Shown here: positions 33,010-43,078 of the stretch, piece after piece
How positions within the stretch are numbered: position 1 is the first letter of the stretch
Layout: every line of letters begins with the position of its first letter
Origin: Pedobacter sp. AK013
GTDB lineage: Bacteria > Bacteroidota > Bacteroidia > Sphingobacteriales > Sphingobacteriaceae
Reading direction: 5' to 3'
NCBI RefSeq assembly: GCF_014205835.1
Contig: NZ_JACHCQ010000013.1
Coordinates: 62,001 to 126,000, forward strand
Length of the DNA stretch: 64,000 bases
The notes under the pieces: generated by a model
Seen by the model: the letters and a program-made list of their open reading frames with translations, nothing else
Told to the model about the DNA's origin: nothing
Database searches by the model: none
Program-made: the position numbers and the translations under genes

Positions 33010-35925
33010 ATGTGCAGTAAACTGTCTATAATCAAGATAAATTTCATAGTTTCTTTCATTTTGCTTTTTAGCCTTAAGCTATCGGCCCAAAGCTATAATT
33101 TTACCAATTACAGCTTAAAGGATGGCTTACCTCAATCGCAGGTTATGGTAATTTATCAGGCAAAAGACAGGACGCTTTGGCTTGGCACATTTGGCGGGGT
33201 AAGTAATTTCGACGGCAGGCAATTTACATCGTACAGCAAAGCTGATGGGTTAGGATCGAACTCAGTAAACTGTATTGCAGAGGATAACCAGAGCCAAATG
33301 CTTTTTGGTACCGAAACAGGCATCAGCATCCTTAAACGCGGAAAAATAAGCACCCTGTTTTCGGGCAAAGGAGTAAGCCACCTGCTTAAAGACATGCATG
33401 GTGTTATTTGGGGAATAAGTGAATATAAGCTTTTCAAAATTGAAAAGGATAAAATTGTTTTTTATTCCATCGCCGGTAAAAAAATTCATACCATAAACAG
33501 CGATAGCGCTGGAAATCTATATGCTGCTGTATCAGAAAAGGGTATTTATCAGCTAAAGAATGATAACTGGGCAATCTACCAGGAGTTGCCGCCAGCCATT
33601 AATACTTTATCTATCCGGAAGATTTTATTTGATAAAACCGTAAGGAATAAAGCCTATCTCTTAACCGACCATAGCGGAATTTACGCGCTGGAGAACGGAA
33701 TAGTTAAAACGTTTTTTAAAAAAGAGGGCATTGATACCTATTATTCCATCGCACAGGATCACCGTGGAAATATGTGGGTAGGTTCGGAAAAAGGGGCTTA
33801 TTTTATCAATAAAAACGGCCTGATCATCAATTTTAACGGAGAAAATGGATTAAGTGATAACCAGGTTAACGAAATATTTAGCGATGCTGAAAACAATATC
33901 TGGATATCTTGTTTTAGTGATGGTATTTACAAATATGAAGGCGATGCTTTTATTCGCTACAATAAGTTTAAGGGCAAGAACCTGGCTTATCCGATAAGTG
34001 GAATAGCGGCAGATAAAAATGATAATCTATGGTTTGGCACTTTTAACAAGGGCGTTTTTAAGTATGATGGGAAAGATGTACAAAACATTGATATCCCCGC
34101 CTTTAAGGATAAAAAAATCTATTTCGTTTATGCCGATAAAGCAAAAAATATCTGGTTTTCCACCTATGGTAAAGGCATCTGGAAATACGACGGACAGAAA
34201 TTTAGCCAGGTACTAAAGCCAGAGCGATTTGATAACAGCTCGATAGCTGAAGATGAGGAAGGGGGGATCTGGATAAACGGACTCAGGTCATCTAGTTATT
34301 TAAAGGATGGAAAAACCGAAAGAATAAGCGGATTTGATGGCTATCTATCGTGTATTTACCCATTGGGGAAGGATAGCGTATTTCTTGGCACCTCAAATGG
34401 CGTTACACTTATTAAAAATAAAAAGATAGATAAAACATTTCGTATCAAATCGCTCACCAATATTTACGTACTGAGCATTATAAGACAGGAGGATAATTTA
34501 ATTTTTGCTACGCTTGGTGATGGGATCATCATCTGGAATTTAAAAACGAAAGCCATTAAACGTTATGTTGTTACTGATGGGTTAAATTCAAATGATATTT
34601 ATAGTCTTGCAACCGATAAGCAAAATAATTTATGGGCCGGAACAGGGCGGGGGATTAACAAATTAACTTTTAATAAACAGCAACAAAATTATGAAGTTTT
34701 TAGAGATCATCCGCTAATTGTAGAGTGTAACCAAAACGCAATTATCAATTACAGAAACAGCATATTGGTGGGCACCATAGATGGACTTATTCAATGTAAA
34801 ACCAATGTGCTTACGGAGAACAAAAAAAATCCTTTTATTCATATTCAACAGGTAAGTGTTTTTCATAAAAATGATCGGGCTGAAGATCTTTCGATCGATC
34901 TGAACGGAAAAGGTGATAAATTTTATAAGCTTAACTACAGTCAAAACCACATTTCGATAAGTTTTAAAGGAGTTTACCTCACCAATCCAGAAAGCGTATT
35001 TTACCGTTACAAACTGGTTGGGATAGATAATGATTTCAGTAAACCTGTACCCAACACGGAGATCGAATACTCGGCCATAAGGCCAGGTAGTTATACTTTT
35101 CAGGTTTATGCTATCGCAAATGGACAACAATCGAATATAGAACAGTTTAGCTTTACCATTGTGCCACCGTACTATGATACCGTTATATTTAAGATTGGTG
35201 CATTCTTGGTGCTTATATTTCTGATATGGCTTATCTTTTACCTCATTTTTAAAACCAGGGAACGCAAAAAACATCGGTTCGAAAAGTTAAAATTAAAAGA
35301 ACAGGAAAAAATAAGAAAGCAAACTGCTGAAGATTTTCACGATGATATTGGCAATAAACTAACCCGGATTAATGTTTTATCCGAAATTTTGGATAAAAAG
35401 GTAGCCGGAACCGAGAAAGAGCAAAAAGAACTGATTAGGCTAATCAGAGAAAATGCCAGCCTGTTGTATACCGGAACTAAAGATATCCTTTGGGCGTTAG
35501 ATCCACATAGCGATAATCTTTTTGAGATACTGATGCACATTAAAAATTTTGGAATCGATCTTTTCCAAAATACGGGCGTTACATTTAAAATGGAAGGCGT
35601 ATTAAGCAAATACCAAAAGCTACACCTGTCAATGGAGTTTAACCGAAACCTAACGTTAATTTTTAAGGAGATGTTAAACAATGTGTTAAAGCACGCAAAA
35701 GCAAGCCAGGTTTTAATTATGGTTATTGAAACCGATCATGATACCGTTAACATCTTAACAACAGACGACGGCGAAGGTTTTGATATTGAAACAGTACAGA
35801 AAGGAAGAGGGCTAAACAATATTCAAACGCGCTGCAAGCGTATAAAATCGACCTTTCAAATTTCTTCTATTAAGGGGAAAGGCACCACTACAACAATTTC
35901 TACCAGAATTCCTGTTACAAACTAG
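33010..35925 (+). CDS. Beta-propeller sensor histidine kinase
   Basis: The ATG at 33010 gives the best signal segment (IVSFILLFSLKLSAQ); an ATG at 32992 and a TTG at 32980 are alternatives. About 600 periplasmic residues form repeated propeller blades with the Reg_prop pattern (DRTLWLGTFGGVSNFDGRQF, DNLWFGTFNKGVFKYDG, NNLWAGTGRGINKL), then a Y_Y_Y domain (YRYKLVGIDNDF ... GSYTFQVYA), one transmembrane helix (about 727-748) and a cytoplasmic HisKA_3-type kinase. The phospho-accepting histidine is H777 in AEDFHDDIGNKLTRI, and the ATPase domain has MLNNVLKHA and DDGEGFD. The response regulator follows 36 bp downstream, so the two form a pair. Confidence 0.93.
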   Translation: MCSKLSIIKINFIVSFILLFSLKLSAQSYNFTNYSLKDGLPQSQVMVIYQAKDRTLWLGTFGGVSNFDGRQFTSYSKADGLGSNSVNCIAEDNQSQMLFGTETGISILKRGKISTLFSGKGVSHLLKDMHGVIWGISEYKLFKIEKDKIVFYSIAGKKIHTINSDSAGNLYAAVSEKGIYQLKNDNWAIYQELPPAINTLSIRKILFDKTVRNKAYLLTDHSGIYALENGIVKTFFKKEGIDTYYSIAQDHRGNMWVGSEKGAYFINKNGLIINFNGENGLSDNQVNEIFSDAENNIWISCFSDGIYKYEGDAFIRYNKFKGKNLAYPISGIAADKNDNLWFGTFNKGVFKYDGKDVQNIDIPAFKDKKIYFVYADKAKNIWFSTYGKGIWKYDGQKFSQVLKPERFDNSSIAEDEEGGIWINGLRSSSYLKDGKTERISGFDGYLSCIYPLGKDSVFLGTSNGVTLIKNKKIDKTFRIKSLTNIYVLSIIRQEDNLIFATLGDGIIIWNLKTKAIKRYVVTDGLNSNDIYSLATDKQNNLWAGTGRGINKLTFNKQQQNYEVFRDHPLIVECNQNAIINYRNSILVGTIDGLIQCKTNVLTENKKNPFIHIQQVSVFHKNDRAEDLSIDLNGKGDKFYKLNYSQNHISISFKGVYLTNPESVFYRYKLVGIDNDFSKPVPNTEIEYSAIRPGSYTFQVYAIANGQQSNIEQFSFTIVPPYYDTVIFKIGAFLVLIFLIWLIFYLIFKTRERKKHRFEKLKLKEQEKIRKQTAEDFHDDIGNKLTRINVLSEILDKKVAGTEKEQKELIRLIRENASLLYTGTKDILWALDPHSDNLFEILMHIKNFGIDLFQNTGVTFKMEGVLSKYQKLHLSMEFNRNLTLIFKEMLNNVLKHAKASQVLIMVIETDHDTVNILTTDDGEGFDIETVQKGRGLNNIQTRCKRIKSTFQISSIKGKGTTTTISTRIPVTN

Positions 35926-35961
35926 TACTAAAAGCGTCTTAATTAAAAAACAACCACAAAA

Positions 35962-36588
35962 ATGAGCCAGAATTTACGAATTGTTCTAATCGAAGATGAC
36001 GATATTTTAAGAATGGGTTATGAATCGTTATTAAGCGATGTTGAAGATTTTGTAGTCGTTAACGCTTATGCATCCTACGATTTGGCCAAAAAACACTTAG
36101 ATGCCGATCATCCTGACGTGATTCTGCTGGATATCCAGATGCCTGGCACCAATGGGTTGCAGGCTTTGCCATTTATCAAAAAAACTTTACCCAACGCGAA
36201 TATTATTATCCTCACCGTTTTCGATTCGCCTGAATTGGTTTTCGAAGCCCTGACCATGGGCGCAGGGGGGTACCTCACTAAAAACTCAAGCGCATCGAAA
36301 ATTATAGATGCTATAAGAGAGGTGAGCACAGGCGGAGGTGCCATGAGTACAAATGTGGCACGCATTGTAATGCATTCTTTTCAGAAAAACCTGAATTCTC
36401 CTTTAACTAAGCGCGAAACCGAAATTTTAGACCGGATTGCAAATGGACAAACAAAATCTCAAATCGCAAACGATCTGTTTATTGATCAGGAAACGGTAAG
36501 AAGCCATGTAAAAAATATTTACATCAAACTCGATGTGAATTCCAAATCAGAAGCGATTAAAACAGCCAAAGAAAAGCGCTTTATTTGA
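35962..36588 (+). CDS. Response regulator with LuxR-type HTH output
   Basis: At 208 residues it has an N-terminal receiver domain with acidic pocket EDDD (about 11-14), phospho-acceptor D57 in VILLDIQMPGTNG, the conserved T of IILTVFD and the lysine in YLTKNSS. The C-terminal NarL/LuxR helix-turn-helix (about 145-205) reads LTKRETEILDRIANGQTKSQ and SHVKNIYIKLDVNSK. It is the cognate partner of the propeller kinase just upstream. Likely targets are the neighbouring phospholipase/GDPD genes or the SusCD pair downstream, but no operator could be identified. Confidence 0.94.
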   Translation: MSQNLRIVLIEDDDILRMGYESLLSDVEDFVVVNAYASYDLAKKHLDADHPDVILLDIQMPGTNGLQALPFIKKTLPNANIIILTVFDSPELVFEALTMGAGGYLTKNSSASKIIDAIREVSTGGGAMSTNVARIVMHSFQKNLNSPLTKRETEILDRIANGQTKSQIANDLFIDQETVRSHVKNIYIKLDVNSKSEAIKTAKEKRFI

Positions 36589-36623
36589 TCTATGCCTGCA
36601 TTCTGCTAAAAAATAATGCGAAA

Positions 36624-36642
36624 ATCACCCTTTTTGGGTGAT
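36624..36642 (+). terminator. Weak hairpin after the response-regulator gene
   Basis: 7-bp arms ATCACCC and GGGTGAT around a five-T loop, 35 bp past the stop. It lacks a good T-run afterwards, so termination would be weak. Confidence 0.35.
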
Positions 36643-36693
36643 GCTTTGGGTTCAATTTCGGTTTAATTTTACATCATACAATTAAACAAGGAA

Positions 36694-37059
36694 ATGAACC
36701 AATCTGCAAAATTCTTTTATGTGCAAGTAACGCAACTAAATGATGCAGATGCATTTTATGCCAACTGTTTAGGGATGCCTACAGAATCGACAATGATTTC
36801 TGAACAGGAGAAAGGAATCATGGTTAAGGCAGATCATGAGACCAATATTTTGCTATCGGAACAAAAGCATCAAAACCAAACCAATAAAATTGTATTAACC
36901 AGCGATGATTGTTTGGAGGATTATTGCAGGCTAAAATCGAGAGGGGTTATTTTTAAAAATAGACCAGCTTACTTAAGTGAGGGTTTAAGTATCGAATTTT
37001 CTGATCCTTATGGTAATCATTTTATCATATTGGAACAACGTAACTATAATGAGGATTAA
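36694..37059 (+). CDS. VOC superfamily (glyoxalase/bleomycin-resistance-like) protein
   Basis: A 121-residue protein with the paired beta-alpha-beta-beta-beta modules of the vicinal-oxygen-chelate fold: FFYVQVTQLNDADAFYANCLGM at the start and EFSDPYGNHFIILEQ at the end, the latter carrying the family's usual D-P-x-G-N and a glutamate metal-ligand position. The first metal position is not a typical histidine (YVQVT), so catalytic metal binding is doubtful. It is followed after 4 bp by an AraC-type regulator and may be co-transcribed with it. Substrate unknown. Confidence 0.78.
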   Translation: MNQSAKFFYVQVTQLNDADAFYANCLGMPTESTMISEQEKGIMVKADHETNILLSEQKHQNQTNKIVLTSDDCLEDYCRLKSRGVIFKNRPAYLSEGLSIEFSDPYGNHFIILEQRNYNED

Positions 37060-37063
37060 TGTT

Positions 37064-37930
37064 ATGAAGTACGTTAAAGAATTAAGCAATAGAAATAAAA
37101 TTATAAGCGAAAGCACCTGCGAAGCCCTTTACGAGCAACAGAACGATGCTTATACCATTAAATTTGTTTTTAACGGAACTGAGGATTGTGAAATTAACAA
37201 ACGTAAATTTAGCATTTACCCCGATACTTTTGCGGTAGTAAACGCAGGAACAAATTTTAGCAGCAAAATAGACTCAATAAGTCCTGTAAATACATTTTCT
37301 GTTTCTTTTGGCGAAAATTTTATTAAAGATTTTTATCATACTTTTTCGAGTAGTAACGAAAGTTTACTCGATGGAAAAGAAGCACAGGAAACGCCTTCGT
37401 TTATGGAATCGCTATATCCGTTTTCTGGCGATATGCGTTTTAACGTACTGCATTTAAAAAGCCAGCTAGATAAGGGTTTGAAAGATGAAATGCTGATTAA
37501 TGAATATCTGTACCACTGCCTTCTAAATTATTATAAAATTTATGATAAAGAGGTGGCGCAGAAATTAGATAAACTCAGCTTTATCAAAGCAAAAACCCGC
37601 GAGGAGGTTTTAAAAAGATTAACACTAGCTAAAGAATACATTAGCAGCAATTACAATCAAAATATAACATTAGAAAATATTGCCGAACAGGCATGTTTAT
37701 CGGTTAACCATTTGCTAAGAACATTTAAAGAAGCATATGAAATTAGCCCATACCAATTTTTGGTGCATTTAAGATTAAACAGAGCTAAAAAACTGTTGCA
37801 AACCACCACTTATTCCTTAAATGAGATAGTAGGTTTAGTAGGGTTCGAATGCCCAAGCTCATTTATCAGGTTATTTAAACACACGTTCAATATTACCCCG
37901 CTAAAATATAGAAAGAGTAGGTTGAACTAA
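37064..37930 (+). CDS. AraC family transcriptional regulator
   Basis: The ATG at 37064 (MKYVKELSN) is preferred. Further in-frame starts at 37049 and 37010 overlap the VOC gene. The 288-residue protein has an N-terminal cupin-like sensing domain (TIKFVFNGTEDCEINKRKF and IYPDTFAVVNAGTNF) and a C-terminal pair of helix-turn-helices: NITLENIAEQACLSVNHLLR and YSLNEIVGLVGFECPSSF, followed by KHTFNITPLKYRKSR. No dehydratase or kinase module is attached. It precedes the second SusC/SusD pair, separated by a terminator, and could regulate it. Confidence 0.9.
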   Translation: MKYVKELSNRNKIISESTCEALYEQQNDAYTIKFVFNGTEDCEINKRKFSIYPDTFAVVNAGTNFSSKIDSISPVNTFSVSFGENFIKDFYHTFSSSNESLLDGKEAQETPSFMESLYPFSGDMRFNVLHLKSQLDKGLKDEMLINEYLYHCLLNYYKIYDKEVAQKLDKLSFIKAKTREEVLKRLTLAKEYISSNYNQNITLENIAEQACLSVNHLLRTFKEAYEISPYQFLVHLRLNRAKKLLQTTTYSLNEIVGLVGFECPSSFIRLFKHTFNITPLKYRKSRLN

Positions 37931-38038
37931 GGTATAAATAGTGATTTCTGCATATTTTGTATATCAGGATGAAACTATTTTTGAAGCTCTTGCAGGACAA
38001 TTTGTAGAAGTTTTTTCCTGTTTAGGTTAATAATGATT

Positions 38039-38075
38039 AAAAAAGCAAACTGCCAGGATTGGGGTTTGCTTTTTT
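38039..38075 (+). terminator. Terminator after the AraC gene
   Basis: Arms AAAAAAGCAAAC (38039-38050) and GTTTGCTTTTTT (38064-38075) form a 12-bp stem ending in a T-run, 109 bp past the AraC stop. The remaining 145 bp up to susC show no exact TAnnTTTG element and no other structure. Confidence 0.8.
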
Positions 38076-38220
38076 GCGTTTAAGGCCTATTCTGTCCAGA
38101 ATGGTGATTTTCGCACATTTTCAGATTTTCACAGCACCTAAATTGCTTATTGATTTGGTTTCTCGCTCATCTGCCAAAAACCTATTGAACTAATTAATTA
38201 CTAACTATTTATTCCCAAAC

Positions 38221-41200
38221 ATGAAACAAAAATTACTATTGATTTTAATGGTGGCGGTTTTGTCTTATTTTGATGCCCTTGCGCAAAATAGAACAATTAC
38301 CGGAAAAGTGGTTGATGCCGATGATGGCTTGCCATTGCCAGGCGTATCTATAAAGATAAAAGGAACCACACAACTAACTCAAACCACCGGGCAAGGAACC
38401 TTTTCAATATCGGTACCAGCAAACGCACAGAGTTTAGTGCTAAGCTATGTTGGCTACACCGAACAGGAAGTAAAAATAACAGGCGAAACGCTAAATATTC
38501 GCATGGTCTCATCTTCTAAAAGCCTGCAGGATGTAGTTGTTGTGGCCTATGGAACAAGCAAGAAAGAGGCCATTACAGGCTCCGTTGCTACTTTGAGTGC
38601 CAAGCAACTGGATAATCGGATTATTACGAATGTTACCAACGTTTTATCAGGTGTTGCGCCTGGAGTAGTAACAACTTCCGGAAACGGTCAGCCAGGTAGT
38701 AGTTCGGCCATCCGTATCCGTGGATTTGGTTCTATATCGGCATCGAATAGCCCACTTTTTGTATTAGACGGTTCAGTTTATGATGGCGAGCTTGGCGACA
38801 TTAATGCCAATGATATAGAAAGTATTTCTTTGCTAAAAGATGCATCTTCATCAGCGCTTTACGGTTCGAGGGCTGCTAATGGTGTGGTGATTATTACTAC
38901 AAAAAAGGGTAAATCGGGTACACCAACATTAAATGCAAGCTACAATCAAGGTTTTTCTAAACGGGGCATACCAGAATACGATCGGGTTGGCGCATTAGAT
39001 TATTATCCTTTGATGTGGCAGGCTTTAAAAAATAGTCTGGTTTATCCAGCCACAGGAACTGGCTTAAGCGAGTCGGCGGCAGCGACACAAGCATCTAATA
39101 CCATTCAGGGCCAATTGGTATATAATCCGTTTAATGTGCCCAATAACCAGATAGTAGGTGTAGATGGCAAATTGAACCCTAATGCACAATTGCGGTACAA
39201 TGATTTCGATTGGTTTAAACAAGCTTCTCGTGTGGGAAAGCGGACCGAGTTTAATGTTAATTCGAGCGCAAAAAATGAAAAAACAGACTATTATTTCTCT
39301 ATGAATTATCTGAAAGATAATGGTTATTTAATTAAAACTGATTTTGAGCGGTTTAATGCCCGTGTTAATGCCAATACCCAATTACGGCCATGGTTAAAAA
39401 CAGGGGTAAACCTTTCAGGAAGCTTATCGAACGGAAATTTAGCACAAGATGCCTCGACTGGCAGTGCAACAGCTTTTGTAAATGTTTTCAATTTTGCCAG
39501 AACTATTGGCCCCATTTACCCAATACATGCTTTTGATGCCAATGGCAATCCGGTATTAACCACAACAGGCGAGCAATGGTATGATTACGGAGGAAATCCG
39601 GGTGCCGTGAACAGGCCACAGGGCGCTTTAGCCGGTCGAAATGTAATTTACGAGACTTTGCTAAATGATGTAACGAGCCGTAGACTGGCCTTAAATGGTA
39701 GAGCATATGCCGAGATCAAGTTTTTAAAAGATTTTACTTTTAAACCGACTTTTAGTATCGATTTTATAAATGCCTATAGCAGCGAATACCGAAACCCGAT
39801 TGTGGGTGATGGAAGTACTGTTGGAGGTTCATCTACCAAACGGAGCACACCAACGCAGAGTTATACATTCAATCAGGTATTATCGTACAGCAAAACATTT
39901 AGCAATCATAGTGTAAATGCTTTGGTCGGACATGAAAACTACGATTACGATTGGCGCAGATTAAGTGCAACTAAACAAAGCCAGATTTTAGATGGAAATA
40001 CAGAATTCCCGAATTTTGTAACCCCTAGTGATGCAGGAGGATATAAAGATACTTACCGTGTGGAGTCTTATTTTGGTAAAGTGGGCTACAACTATTTGGA
40101 GAAATACTTTGTAGATGCCTCGATCCGCCGTGATGGAACATCACGTTTGTCTTCGCAATCAAGATGGGGAACATTTTTCTCTGCGGGAGCATCATGGGCA
40201 GTTAACAAGGAAAATTTCATGAAAAACATCGATTGGATCAGTGATTTACGCTTGAAGGCTTCGTATGGTGAGGTAGGGAATGATAATTTAATTGATGCAA
40301 ATCTTGTTGAGCACAACAGCCTTTACTACAATTACCAGGCTTTTTACGAGTTAGGCTGGAACAATGGTAGCGAGCCAGGTTTATTATTGGCCACAGCGGC
40401 TACACCCGATTTAAAATGGGAATCGGTAAATACTTTTAATACCGGGATCGCTTTTGGTTTATTTAGAGGCCGCCTGAGAGGTGAGATTGAGTATTTTAAA
40501 CGTGGCTCATCGAATTTATTGTTTGCAGTACCACAACCACTGTCAGATCCAATCACTTCTATCCGTCGTAATATTGGTTCGATGTACAATACGGGGATCG
40601 ATCTGCAATTAAGTGGCGATATTTTTAAATCTGAAAACTTTAACTGGACTTTATTAAGTAATTGGTCTTGGTTAAAAAATAAAATCACTAAAATGCCTGC
40701 AGAAACGCCGACCGTAACCAGCGGAACGAAAAGACTTGAAGTTGGGCGCGACATTTATGCTTATTATCTGCGTCAATGGGCCGGAGTAGATCCAACAGAT
40801 GGTTCGGCTTTATTTGAACCTAATGCTGGTGTAACAACCAACTTGCGTACGGTTAACGGACGTGTTTTAACCACCGATATTAACAATGCCCGTTCTGATT
40901 ATTCAGGCTCAGCTATTCCAGATTTATATGGATCGGTTACCAACACTTTTAATTATAAAAACTTCGGACTATCATTTCTAATTACGTATCAGATAGGAGG
41001 TAAATTCTACGATCAGAACTATCAGGGCCTAATGGCTACTACCTATGGTTCTGCGCTGCACGTTGATGCATTAAACTCATGGATGACACCTGGTCAGGTT
41101 ACCGATATTCCACGATTGGATATTGGTCGTTCTGGCCAGTTTAACGGTACCTCGAGCCGTTGGCTGGTTGATGCCTCTTATATTGCTTTCCGTAATGTAA

Positions 41201-41397
41201 ATCTATCTTATACTTTGCCACAAAGCTGGATTAAAGGTGCAACTCTAAGCAGTGTTAGGGTGTTTGCAGCCGGAGAAAACCTAGGTTTAATCTCAAAACG
41301 CAAAGGAATGGATCCGACCGAATCGTTCACGGGTTTAAATACAACTAATTACGTGCCTTCGAGGATGATTAGTTTCGGAATCAATGTTTCACTTTAA
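38221..41397 (+). CDS. SusC/RagA-type TonB-dependent transporter (second pair)
   Basis: 1058 residues, signal peptide ending DALAQ, then a CarboxypepD_reg-like domain (TITGKVVDADDGLPLPGVSI, about 24-100), the plug with the classical SusC signature (DVVVVAYGTSKKEAITGSVA, IRIRGFGSIS, LLKDASSSALYGSRAANGVV) and a 22-strand-type barrel ending in ISFGINVSL. Unlike the first SusC of the window it lies in no ECF sigma/FecR operon; the nearest regulators are the AraC protein and the LuxR two-component pair upstream. Partner SusD starts 11 bp downstream. Substrate unknown; no glycosidase is adjacent. Confidence 0.95.
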   Translation: MKQKLLLILMVAVLSYFDALAQNRTITGKVVDADDGLPLPGVSIKIKGTTQLTQTTGQGTFSISVPANAQSLVLSYVGYTEQEVKITGETLNIRMVSSSKSLQDVVVVAYGTSKKEAITGSVATLSAKQLDNRIITNVTNVLSGVAPGVVTTSGNGQPGSSSAIRIRGFGSISASNSPLFVLDGSVYDGELGDINANDIESISLLKDASSSALYGSRAANGVVIITTKKGKSGTPTLNASYNQGFSKRGIPEYDRVGALDYYPLMWQALKNSLVYPATGTGLSESAAATQASNTIQGQLVYNPFNVPNNQIVGVDGKLNPNAQLRYNDFDWFKQASRVGKRTEFNVNSSAKNEKTDYYFSMNYLKDNGYLIKTDFERFNARVNANTQLRPWLKTGVNLSGSLSNGNLAQDASTGSATAFVNVFNFARTIGPIYPIHAFDANGNPVLTTTGEQWYDYGGNPGAVNRPQGALAGRNVIYETLLNDVTSRRLALNGRAYAEIKFLKDFTFKPTFSIDFINAYSSEYRNPIVGDGSTVGGSSTKRSTPTQSYTFNQVLSYSKTFSNHSVNALVGHENYDYDWRRLSATKQSQILDGNTEFPNFVTPSDAGGYKDTYRVESYFGKVGYNYLEKYFVDASIRRDGTSRLSSQSRWGTFFSAGASWAVNKENFMKNIDWISDLRLKASYGEVGNDNLIDANLVEHNSLYYNYQAFYELGWNNGSEPGLLLATAATPDLKWESVNTFNTGIAFGLFRGRLRGEIEYFKRGSSNLLFAVPQPLSDPITSIRRNIGSMYNTGIDLQLSGDIFKSENFNWTLLSNWSWLKNKITKMPAETPTVTSGTKRLEVGRDIYAYYLRQWAGVDPTDGSALFEPNAGVTTNLRTVNGRVLTTDINNARSDYSGSAIPDLYGSVTNTFNYKNFGLSFLITYQIGGKFYDQNYQGLMATTYGSALHVDALNSWMTPGQVTDIPRLDIGRSGQFNGTSSRWLVDASYIAFRNVNLSYTLPQSWIKGATLSSVRVFAAGENLGLISKRKGMDPTESFTGLNTTNYVPSRMISFGINVSL

Positions 41398-41408
41398 AAG
41401 ATACGATC

Positions 41409-42917
41409 ATGAAATATAAAAAATATTTACTTTTTGCAGGTTTTAGTTTATTAAGTATTACAGCCTGTAAAAAAGATTATCTCGATACAAAACCAACAGA
41501 TCAGGTTGATAATTCAGCTTTATTTACCTCTGCCGCAAATGCAAAGAATGCCTTAAATGGTGTTTACAGATACATGTTTGAGCGTTCTACCACCGTACCA
41601 GATAATGCGCAGCAAAACAAGCCTGGTGTAGGTGGTATCATGTTGTACATGGATTTTATGGGAGAAGATCTCGGTATATCCTCCTCAAACTGGTATACTT
41701 CTGATGGAGGATCGTGGATTAGTCCGCGCACCGATAACAGTACCATGTTAACGTATATGTACCGAACGTATTACCGTATTATCGGCAATGTGAACTACAT
41801 TATCGATAATATTGATCAGGCCTCGGGCGCAGCTGCTGATAAAAACACAGTGAAAGCCGAGGCGCTAACCTTAAGAGGATATGCTTATTTTGGTTTGGTA
41901 CAACTTTTTGGTAAACGTTATGATGCGGGAGCGAAACCGAACAACCAGCTTGGCGTACCGCTTTTATTGGCCTCAACCGATACCAATAAACCCCGCGCAA
42001 CTGTAGAAAGTGTTTATTCGGCCATTGTTAGCGATTTAGAAACTGCTATTTCGCTTAATGCAACAGCCTCAAATAAAAGCCATGCAGGTGTTGCGGTAGC
42101 CAAAGGCATTAGAGCCAGAGTTGCTTTGGTGATGCAGGATTATCCTAATGCCATTAAATATGCTAAAGATATTGTAGATGCAAACCAATATCCGCTATTG
42201 TCTGTTACTGATTACCAGGCGGGCTTTAATAATGCTACATTAGGGGAGTTTATGTGGGCCTCTATGCCAACATTAGACCAGGGAGATACATTTGGGTCTT
42301 ATTTTGCGCAGATCGCCTACAACGCCAATACAAGCTTTATGCGTGGAAATCCAAAAAGGATTAATTCGGCATTATACGATCAAATATCAGTTACAGATGT
42401 TCGGAAAAAGATGTGGGAACCTGTACCAACTACAGTAAATTTTCCGCTACCGGCTACAAATTTTGCCCGTCAGCCCTATATGAGCCGTAAATTTTCAGTT
42501 AAAGAAGTGGGAGGCCCATCCTTAGGCGATGTTCCTTTAATGCGGACTTCAGAAATGTACCTGATTTTGGCCGAGGCTTATGCAAAAACTCCTGGAAGTG
42601 AGGCTGCGGCCAGAACAGTTTTATTTAACCTGGTTAAACAGCGAGATCCAAGTGCGGTAATTTCTGTAAATACAGGGCAGGCGCTTATTAATGAAATTCT
42701 TTTTAACAGAAGAATAGAACTTTGGGGAGAGGGCCACAGGTGGTTAGATTTAAAACGTTTAAATCTGCCGCTGGATAGAACGGTTGTGCCTAACTATGTT
42801 TCTGCTTCTGTTGCCGGAACCTTAACTATACCTGCCGGAGATCTTAAATGGCAATTTTTAATACCTAGAGCAGAAATGGAAGCTAATTCTGGCCTCGCCG
42901 GACAGCAAAATCCGTAA
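41409..42917 (+). CDS. RagB/SusD-type nutrient-binding lipoprotein (second pair)
   Basis: A 502-residue surface lipoprotein; the lipobox is around LLSITAC followed by KKDYLDTKPTDQV, a textbook SusD opening. TPR-like helices appear in AKNALNGVYRYMF and EALTLRGYAYFGLVQLFGKRY. The C-terminal family block is complete (VPLMRTSEMYLILAEAYAKT and ILFNRRIELWGEGHRWLDLKRLNL, shown here in two parts of the same region). It forms a complex with the SusC protein encoded just upstream. Confidence 0.96.
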   Translation: MKYKKYLLFAGFSLLSITACKKDYLDTKPTDQVDNSALFTSAANAKNALNGVYRYMFERSTTVPDNAQQNKPGVGGIMLYMDFMGEDLGISSSNWYTSDGGSWISPRTDNSTMLTYMYRTYYRIIGNVNYIIDNIDQASGAAADKNTVKAEALTLRGYAYFGLVQLFGKRYDAGAKPNNQLGVPLLLASTDTNKPRATVESVYSAIVSDLETAISLNATASNKSHAGVAVAKGIRARVALVMQDYPNAIKYAKDIVDANQYPLLSVTDYQAGFNNATLGEFMWASMPTLDQGDTFGSYFAQIAYNANTSFMRGNPKRINSALYDQISVTDVRKKMWEPVPTTVNFPLPATNFARQPYMSRKFSVKEVGGPSLGDVPLMRTSEMYLILAEAYAKTPGSEAAARTVLFNLVKQRDPSAVISVNTGQALINEILFNRRIELWGEGHRWLDLKRLNLPLDRTVVPNYVSASVAGTLTIPAGDLKWQFLIPRAEMEANSGLAGQQNP

Positions 42918-43078
42918 TAATTTAAAGTCCGAAGAAAGGTGGGGTTACCGTTTAATTAAGCAAATGATAACCTAACCTTTTCTTTTTATCACATTTTAGT
43001 TACCTCGGTATTATGGTGTTATCGGCATATTATTTTTCTTTATTCCAGCCGACATTTAATAAAAAAACACAGATAGTT

